Shown one piece after another: positions 59,907 through 64,000 of a stretch of DNA of 64,000 bases. The stretch is from Chrysomallon squamiferum. Taxonomy: Eukaryota > Mollusca > Gastropoda > Neomphalida > Peltospiridae. Both the position numbers and the translations under genes were made by a program. The stretch spans positions 28,818,636 to 28,882,635 of the forward strand of contig CM022673.1 of assembly GCA_012295275.1 (NCBI GenBank), read 5' to 3'. Below the pieces are notes generated by a model that saw only the letters and a list, made by a program, of their open reading frames with translations, did no database searches and was not told where the DNA came from. Each line of letters starts with the position of its first letter. Position 1 is the first letter of the stretch.

Positions 59907-60493
59907 CGTGGGCAAATGTGGGTGGGTTTGGGTGTGTCTTGCATGTACAGAATTTTGAAAATAATATTATATTAATTATGTAGCATGATATGTGGTGTCA
60001 CGTGGCTTAGGTTGTTTAATATATAAATTACACTGAATGTGTACACGACAGTAGTAACTAGTATTGTATTACACAACTAATACTTAAATCAGTGTTATAA
60101 CACGTGAGATACAAGTTGTATTAAACAGCTGAAGATTACCTGGTATTAATATTTAATCCTCTGTAGTGGAAGGTAGAGATATCATTAAGGTAAAAGATAC
60201 ATAGATTGCTGGTGTAATTTATTTGGGGCAGGGATAGCCAAAATATATTTGATTCAATTCCATGTTATTTATTTTTAACATTTTTAGTTACATCCACACT
60301 TTGCTACTAATAAAGTAAAACATTACAGTTAGCTATCACAGACTAACATAAATACAACCACTTTTTTGTGTCTTTGTTTCTCTTGATATTTTGGATTAGT
60401 TATCTGTTACGAATGATGAAAAGGATTCAAAAAATAATAATAAAATTAAAAATAGCAGAATTAATATTGCTTTACAAGGAAAGAAAAAAATGA

Positions 60494-60534
<41 letters not shown>

Positions 60535-61273
60535 ATAAAAGATTGCAATCATGAAGGTATAAAAACAAATTACAGAAAACAACAATTATAATGAAATGAA
60601 TTTAGTGCATAAAATAATATTTATTTATTTTTATGTTAAAAACCAAATTTTTTCACTTTTAATGTTTTAATAATAATTGTCAGAATTCTAAATTCTCTAC
60701 ATTTCTTTTACTAGTACTGTATGGTGTTTTATATGCTTTGAATATTTCACATTCACCATATAGCCTAGATATTATTTCAGAATTATTCTTTTCGCCAACC
60801 AATTAGCAGAAATTATTTTCCTTTATAAAAATTATAGCTGATATTAATAATAATAATAATAATAATAATAACCACAACTTGTATTTATAAATCAGTTTTA
60901 TTTAATCAAACAAATACATCTTTCACCCCACATAGTTTTCAGTGACATAAATAAAACTCTGATATTAATCGTATAGTTAGCAGTAAAATTAGAAATAAAT
61001 AATTTTTGAAAAAAGGTAAAGAAATTCGAGTCATGTTTTGTGTTTTGTTGACTTGTAGATGGCAGCGCATGCTTTGCACATGGAGGCCAAGCAGTGGTCA
61101 AGCAAGGACAATGAGATTATTTCAGCTGCAAAGAGAATGGCTCTGCTGATGGCCAAACTGAGTCAGCTTGTCAGGTTAGTAGTTTCGTACTTTATACACA
61201 AAACGTTTTTATATGTCGAAATTTGTAGGGATTTTTTACTTTTTTATTAATTTAATAATTTAATATATATTTG

Positions 61274-61313
<40 letters not shown>

Positions 61314-63916
61314 GTTGTTGTTGTTAAGTATTTTTGTATGATTATTTATTAACTTATTTATTTATTTATTTATTATATTTTTATTTATTTATTTATTATA
61401 TTATTATTTATTTATTTAATTATTTATTTATTTTTTTATTTATTTATTATTTTTTTTCAGTTATTTATTAGTTTTTGTTATTTTTATTTATTTATATTTA
61501 TTATTTGTTTGTTTATTTACATACATACATTTTCAATTTATCTGTTATTGTTTTTATCCACACATAGACATTAATTTATAAATATATATATTATTTTCCA
61601 AATAATTTATATAAGAAAACGTGTTTGTTATAAACAGTACTGCCTGTAACAAAATCAGAAATTATGAATAATACACAAGTTAAGACAAACAAAAGTTAAT
61701 AACATACAAGATTTGTGACTGGTGTTTTTAGCTACAGCCCCTCACCCCAAAATATGCTTCAGATTTTATCCTTTCAACTTACAAATTAAATACTTTTGCT
61801 TCTGTAATTAAATTTTATGTTGCTTTTCACCGATGTATTTGCAGAGATTTATTTGCTTTTTTTTTATTTTTATTTTGTATTTTTATTTTATTTGTAAATA
61901 ACTTTTTCTGTTGTTAGTGCTTTTCTTATTTTCTGTTCTGTACTGGGATATTTTTCAAGTGGTTTATAGTCACATTTTCTAAATATTTACTAAAATGATT
62001 TTGATTTATGAAACCTGAATGACAGATTTATATTTCCATTATAATAATAATAAAAAATAATAATAATAAAAAAATAAAAAAAAAATAAATAAATAAATAA
62101 ATAAAAAATAATGTTTTATTTATTTATTATTTTTTGTGTGCTATTTATCAATACATTGTCTGGGATACTAGAACTAAACAGCAAAATATCTGCTGTCGGA
62201 TGTTTTTTATTTGCTTATTTTTTTGCCTAGAAACATATACAATAACAGTTAATACTATAACACAATAGCAGAATTTTATATCTTGACTAGCACATGTGTT
62301 TCTGCTACTGAGCATTTCAGACTTTCGTGTTAAAAAATCTAATAAGAATAACAGCCCTTGTATCTACAGACTGCAGTGTGAAGTCATCCTTTTGAAAATC
62401 AGAGTTTTATTGATTTTCGACACATTTCTTAATTAGCTTTGTTTAACAAGCACTCAACATGAATCCTAATCACTTTTCTACACATACGCTTCAAAGCAGC
62501 ATCTGCATTTTGTTTCAAATTTATCGATGTTTCTTGAGATTCGATATTTGTACTCGGGCTTAATTAAACAAATTGAACTGCCCTCCTGCTGCAGTTATCA
62601 GAAAACAGTTTGTCAAAGAAATCATCTTTTTTTTGTTGTGTCATTTGAGTGACCGAGTCTAATATGCATTAACTGTTCATGTCGTAGTGTTCATGTTTTA
62701 TTTATAATAATTCAGCTAATGAAATATTGCAGCAATTTTCTGTTTTGATCTGTCTGTACAGAAAATATTTCATGTATTTCTGCTACTCAAAAAAAAAGAA
62801 AATATTTCTGGCCTCTTTATATATATATATATATATATATATACAGTTTTTATATTTTCAATATTAAATATATATTTTTATATTAAACAATATTTAATTA
62901 TTTCATCAAAAAAGTTCATTCTGTATCTGAAATGCTCAGTAGCTATTTTATTTAATGCTGAATAAAATTATAAAAAAAAAAAAAAAAGATCCTATGTTTG
63001 GATTCTAATGCTTCTATGGTTACAGCTCCGAAGCAAGGTGAGTGACCTTTGACCTGACTGACAGTCATTCCCTGTTTTATTTCTTTTTGTATTGTTAGAG
63101 AATGTAATTTTAGTGGTTGCTTTCAAATACTTAATAAATAAAAATAATTATAAAATTACTGATACACACAATTTTTTTATTTTATTTTATTTTTTTAAGT
63201 TAATGTAATCCTTTAGCAGAATAAATTAAACAGAAAAATTCAGTTAATGCTAAAAAAATACTAGTTAAAATATACATCATATTTTACAGAAACCATACAT
63301 TGAATTACATATTCTCATTGAAGCTGTGTTTATATTTTTCAGTTTTGTTTTATATTTGTTATTTTTTAGGAATTTATAATAAAGGTGGTTTTCTCAGATA
63401 ATGCAACAGTAAAGAGATGTTTGAAAGAAATCACTGCAATGTTGAATATTTTCTTGCATGTAACCCATTGCTCTTTCTTGCTTGTAGTCCTATTTTAATT
63501 TTTTATTTTAAATTTTATTTATTTTTTTCCTCCCATAAATTTTGCAAATGCTCTGTTTAAAATACATGGACCCATTTTCAAAAACCTACAAGATTAAAAT
63601 TTTAATTGGTAACATCATGCTGTTTTTTTTTTAATATAATTGTTTTCAAAAATGCATTGGTTCTCATTTGAAATTTAATTGGCATGAAATACAAAAGTTC
63701 ATGTTAATATTGTTATGGCATGTTGGTTCAAAATGAAAGCAGTAATATAAAAAAAAAAATCTGCCAGTTTTGTTGTTTTTGTCTTTATAAACTTAACAAG
63801 TTCAGTGAATTTATACAGAAATCTATTATCAAGATCTTCAAAACAGAATCAGATAGATTCTTAATCAAAGTCTAATGTTTGTTTTCATTTGTATTTTATT
63901 TCATTTATTTATGTAT

Positions 63917-63947
<31 letters not shown>

Positions 63948-64000
63948 TTTTATATACATTGGAATTATATGGCAGTGTGTAAAATGTGTACATACAGAAA
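30893..64000 (+). CDS. VCL: Vinculin, 21 exons visible, 3' end outside window
   Basis: Cytoskeletal adaptor that binds talin or alpha-catenin through its head and F-actin through its tail at integrin and cadherin adhesions. The start [19 protein letters not shown] is almost identical to vertebrate vinculin. About 922 residues are encoded here: head D1 (about 1-260), two central repeats (about 262-371 and 372-480), the D4 region (to about 755), a proline-rich linker (about 756-880) and the first tail helix (LSQLVR). Vertebrate vinculin has three central repeats. The talin-contact alanine equivalent to human A50 is kept (A49); the residue equivalent to Tyr100 is Phe (F99). Exon 8 has an apparent one-base insertion giving a naive stop at 42625-42627. 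About 140 tail residues lie beyond the window. Confidence 0.95.
30950..38598 (+). other. VCL intron 1 (7.6 kb)
   Basis: Holds (ATT)n at 32006-32045, (TC)n/(CA)n at 32646-32714, diverged tandem repeats at about 33018-33445 and 34847-35490, and (CA)n at 38463-38530. Frames such as 34619-34942 on the + strand and their minus-strand counterparts show no family features. No nested gene recognised. Confidence 0.6.
38599..38706 (+). CDS. VCL: VCL exon 2, talin-binding head
   Basis: Residues 20-55: [10 protein letters not shown] and a stretch ending AVDNLVR. A49 corresponds to human A50, a residue needed for talin binding. Acceptor ttgttttcag, donor gtcagt, phase 0. Confidence 0.96.
38828..38887. 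repeat. (TA)n microsatellite
   Basis: About 60 bases in VCL intron 2. Confidence 0.95.
39018..39189 (+). CDS. VCL: VCL exon 3
   Basis: Residues 56-113: [10 protein letters not shown] and [20 protein letters not shown]. The Src-site tyrosine of vertebrates (Tyr100) is F99 here. Donor gtggga, phase 1. Confidence 0.96.
39678..39823 (+). CDS. VCL: VCL exon 4
   Basis: Residues 113-161: [20 protein letters not shown] and [13 protein letters not shown] are near-invariant head sequences. Acceptor tttatttcag; donor gtaaga, phase 0. Confidence 0.97.
39854..40044. mobile_element. TA-flanked MITE, pogo/Tigger-like ends
   Basis: The left end CAGTGGGTTACCCTA (39854) and right end TAGGGTAGCCCACTG (to 40044) are near-perfect inverted repeats. 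Each is flanked by TA (39852-39853 and 40045-40046), as expected for Tc1/mariner-pogo insertions. Length 191 bp, no coding capacity, inside VCL intron 4. Confidence 0.75.
40453..40776 (+). CDS. VCL: VCL exon 5, largest visible exon
   Basis: Residues 162-269, end of domain D1 with [21 protein letters not shown]. Markedly GC-richer than its flanks. Acceptor acctttcag, donor gtttgt, phase 0. Confidence 0.97.
41167..41239 (+). CDS. VCL: VCL exon 6, start of central repeat 1
   Basis: Residues 270-294; [14 protein letters not shown] is the repeat-opening motif. Donor gtattt, phase 1. Confidence 0.95.
41684..41832 (+). CDS. VCL: VCL exon 7, central repeat 1
   Basis: Residues 294-343: [16 protein letters not shown] and LSELRAQGK. 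Acceptor ttttgtcag; donor gtatcg, phase 0. Confidence 0.96.
42448..42641 (+). CDS. VCL: VCL exon 8 with apparent +1 frameshift; repeat 1 to repeat 2
   Basis: Opens [17 protein letters not shown] in phase 0. After VEGKVEQAS (to 42600) the conserved continuation [14 protein letters not shown] lies one base on, from 42602. Exit phase 1 (donor gtacag) matches exon 9 only with one base removed. Read literally, it stops at 42625-42627. Confidence 0.9.
42821..42966 (+). CDS. VCL: VCL exon 9, central repeat 2
   Basis: Residues 408-456: [20 protein letters not shown] and [10 protein letters not shown]. Acceptor is a T tract ending ttttaag; donor gtagga, phase 0. Confidence 0.95.
43005..43340. repeat. 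Diverged tandem repeat, three copies
   Basis: Segments starting at about 43008, 43158 and 43286 share ttattc..tttgattc, then att.attatt.cat and tgttttaattc. Located in VCL intron 9. Confidence 0.6.
44952..45060. repeat. Short degenerate tandem repeat
   Basis: Three related units built on cacatgtgttttctgatgta just before VCL exon 10. Confidence 0.55.
45161..45253 (+). CDS. VCL: VCL exon 10
   Basis: Residues 457-487: [20 protein letters not shown], the end of repeat 2. Acceptor tctgttttag; donor gtaatt, phase 0. Confidence 0.95.
45668..45737 (+). CDS. VCL: VCL exon 11
   Basis: Residues 488-511: [19 protein letters not shown]. Donor gtaagt, phase 1; a 90-bp minisatellite begins eight bases downstream. 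Confidence 0.95.
45746..45978. repeat. 90-92-bp minisatellite in VCL intron 11
   Basis: Units begin at 45746, 45838 and 45928 with atcactcagacaaactgact and share cttctgaacacatgaaacat. The last copy is truncated. Copies 2 and 3 contain acceptor-like tttgttt(c/t)ag. Confidence 0.9.
46168..46319 (+). CDS. VCL: VCL exon 12
   Basis: Residues 511-561: [20 protein letters not shown] and [14 protein letters not shown]. Acceptor tattcacag, donor gtacgt, phase 0. Confidence 0.95.
46702..46879 (+). CDS. VCL: VCL exon 13
   Basis: Residues 562-621: [20 protein letters not shown] and [18 protein letters not shown], closely matching vertebrate vinculin. Donor gtaggt, phase 1. Confidence 0.96.
47434..47631 (+). 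CDS. VCL: VCL exon 14
   Basis: Residues 621-687: [20 protein letters not shown] and [16 protein letters not shown]. Acceptor tgatgtttcag; donor gtacgt, phase 1. Confidence 0.96.
48181..48272 (+). CDS. VCL: VCL exon 15
   Basis: Residues 687-717: [18 protein letters not shown] then NWRKANQS. Acceptor tttattacag; donor gtatgt, phase 0. Confidence 0.95.
48757..48874 (+). CDS. VCL: VCL exon 16, last D4 helix and start of proline-rich linker
   Basis: Residues 718-757: [15 protein letters not shown] then [14 protein letters not shown]. The vertebrate FPPPPP motif is replaced by YPQPP at this position. Donor gtaacc, phase 1. Confidence 0.93.
49428..49492 (+). repeat. 19-bp tandem repeat ending in acceptor-like ttcag
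   Basis: Three full copies and a partial copy of tgagtgttgtgtgtttcag. Confidence 0.9.
50018..50107 (+). CDS. VCL: Candidate VCL cassette exon (90 nt) in the linker
   Basis: Acceptor ctgtatcccag and donor gtagat bound an open, clearly GC-richer 90-base segment, phase 1 to phase 1. It reads [20 protein letters not shown] and then YTLVVDSDA. Because the length is a multiple of three it can be skipped without shifting the frame. No homology recognised. Confidence 0.45.
52880..52927 (+). CDS. VCL: VCL exon 17, small linker exon (48 nt)
   Basis: Acceptor atttctacag, donor gtaccc, phase 1 to phase 1. Encodes [15 protein letters not shown]. Symmetric, so possibly alternative. Confidence 0.6.
54542..54658 (+). 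CDS. VCL: VCL exon 18, polyproline linker exon
   Basis: Acceptor gtcttttttcag; encodes [13 protein letters not shown] then [17 protein letters not shown] and an aromatic, glycine-rich end. Phase 1 to phase 1; the donor gtgcca is weak. Very GC-rich relative to its flanks. Confidence 0.75.
54989..55079. repeat. (AAT)n, (CA)n and (TTA)n cluster
   Basis: Adjacent simple repeats in VCL intron 18, after a poly-T run at 54889-54917. Confidence 0.9.
56845..56932. repeat. (TC)n-rich tract
   Basis: TC repeats with TTTC interruptions, then CA, in VCL intron 18. Serine/leucine-rich frames here are artefacts. Confidence 0.95.
57390..57437. repeat. 24-bp exact tandem duplication
   Basis: Two copies of a 24-base unit beginning aacaactatttattatg, 136 bases before exon 19. 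Confidence 0.9.
57573..57688 (+). CDS. VCL: VCL exon 19, SH3-binding proline-rich linker
   Basis: Residues about 842-880: [19 protein letters not shown] then acidic ETDDEDDFP and NQPIM. These match the vertebrate linker segments bound by vinexin/CAP-family SH3 domains. Donor gtgagt, phase 0. Confidence 0.93.
57689..61058 (+). other. VCL intron 19
   Basis: 3.4 kb of AT-rich DNA with (TTTTA)n near 58705-58755, (TG)n 59844-59903 and (AAT)n near 60495-60535 and 60845-60875. No exon recognised. Confidence 0.7.
61059..61174 (+). CDS. VCL: VCL exon 20, start of tail domain
   Basis: Residues 881-919: [20 protein letters not shown] and [16 protein letters not shown], the first tail helix. Acceptor gacttgtag; donor gttagt, phase 2. 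Confidence 0.96.
61175..63025 (+). other. VCL intron 20
   Basis: 1.85 kb; (TTA)n 61280-61310, (TTTA)n 61345-61500, A-rich repeats 62040-62110, (TA)n 62819-62842. No exon recognised before the microexon. Confidence 0.7.
63026..63037 (+). CDS. VCL: VCL exon 21, candidate 12-nt microexon
   Basis: Acceptor atggttacag and a strong donor gtgagt enclose 12 bases that keep phase 2 to phase 2 and add SSEA after LV. Vertebrates have a short Gly/Ser segment (after LVR) at this position. The downstream exon is outside the window, so the join cannot be tested. Confidence 0.5.
63038..64000 (+). other. Partial VCL intron after exon 21
   Basis: AT-rich with a (TTTA)n tract at 63895-63952. No further tail exon is visible before the window ends. 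Confidence 0.7.

Overview
This window is AT-rich eukaryotic nuclear DNA from an animal. It carries two multi-exon protein-coding genes, both on the + strand, whose introns are packed with simple repeats. The proteins are a full-length P-glycoprotein-type ABC transporter and vinculin. Vinculin here has two central repeats where vertebrates have three, and the genome is very rich in (GA)n, (AAT)n, (CA)n and (TTTA)n. This points to an invertebrate, most likely a mollusc or another lophotrochozoan; that placement is inference with low confidence.

Layout. 1-6750: non-coding upstream DNA with a complex repeat cluster at 2285-4031, including a 605-bp element with terminal inverted repeats, and a CCAAT-rich candidate promoter near 6270. 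6753-26039: the ABCB1/MDR-like gene, 28 coding exons from 7373, about 1,328 residues, arranged TMD1-NBD1-linker-TMD2-NBD2 with every ATPase motif present. 26040-30892: the 3' UTR of ABCB1 and an intergenic stretch with a cluster of CRE-like sites and a possible small two-exon reading frame. 30893-64000: vinculin (VCL), 21 exons visible, covering the talin-binding head, two central repeats, the proline-rich linker and the start of the tail. The last tail exons lie beyond the window.

All coding exons have GT-AG borders and matching phases, which allowed the two gene models to be built by hand. Two exons carry an apparent one-base insertion that breaks the frame while both neighbours stay in phase: ABCB1 exon 4 near 10741-10745 and VCL exon 8 near 42598-42601. 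All other exons are open, so assembly indels are more likely than pseudogenes.

The two genes have unrelated roles: membrane efflux of hydrophobic compounds, and linking integrin and cadherin adhesions to actin. Their adjacency suggests no shared pathway. I found no rRNA, tRNA, CRISPR array, virus-like gene or intact transposase. Points of interest are a decayed duplicate exon in ABCB1, a minisatellite that copies a 5' splice site, microexons, a candidate vinculin cassette exon, replacement of known vinculin regulatory residues, and several small inverted-repeat elements.
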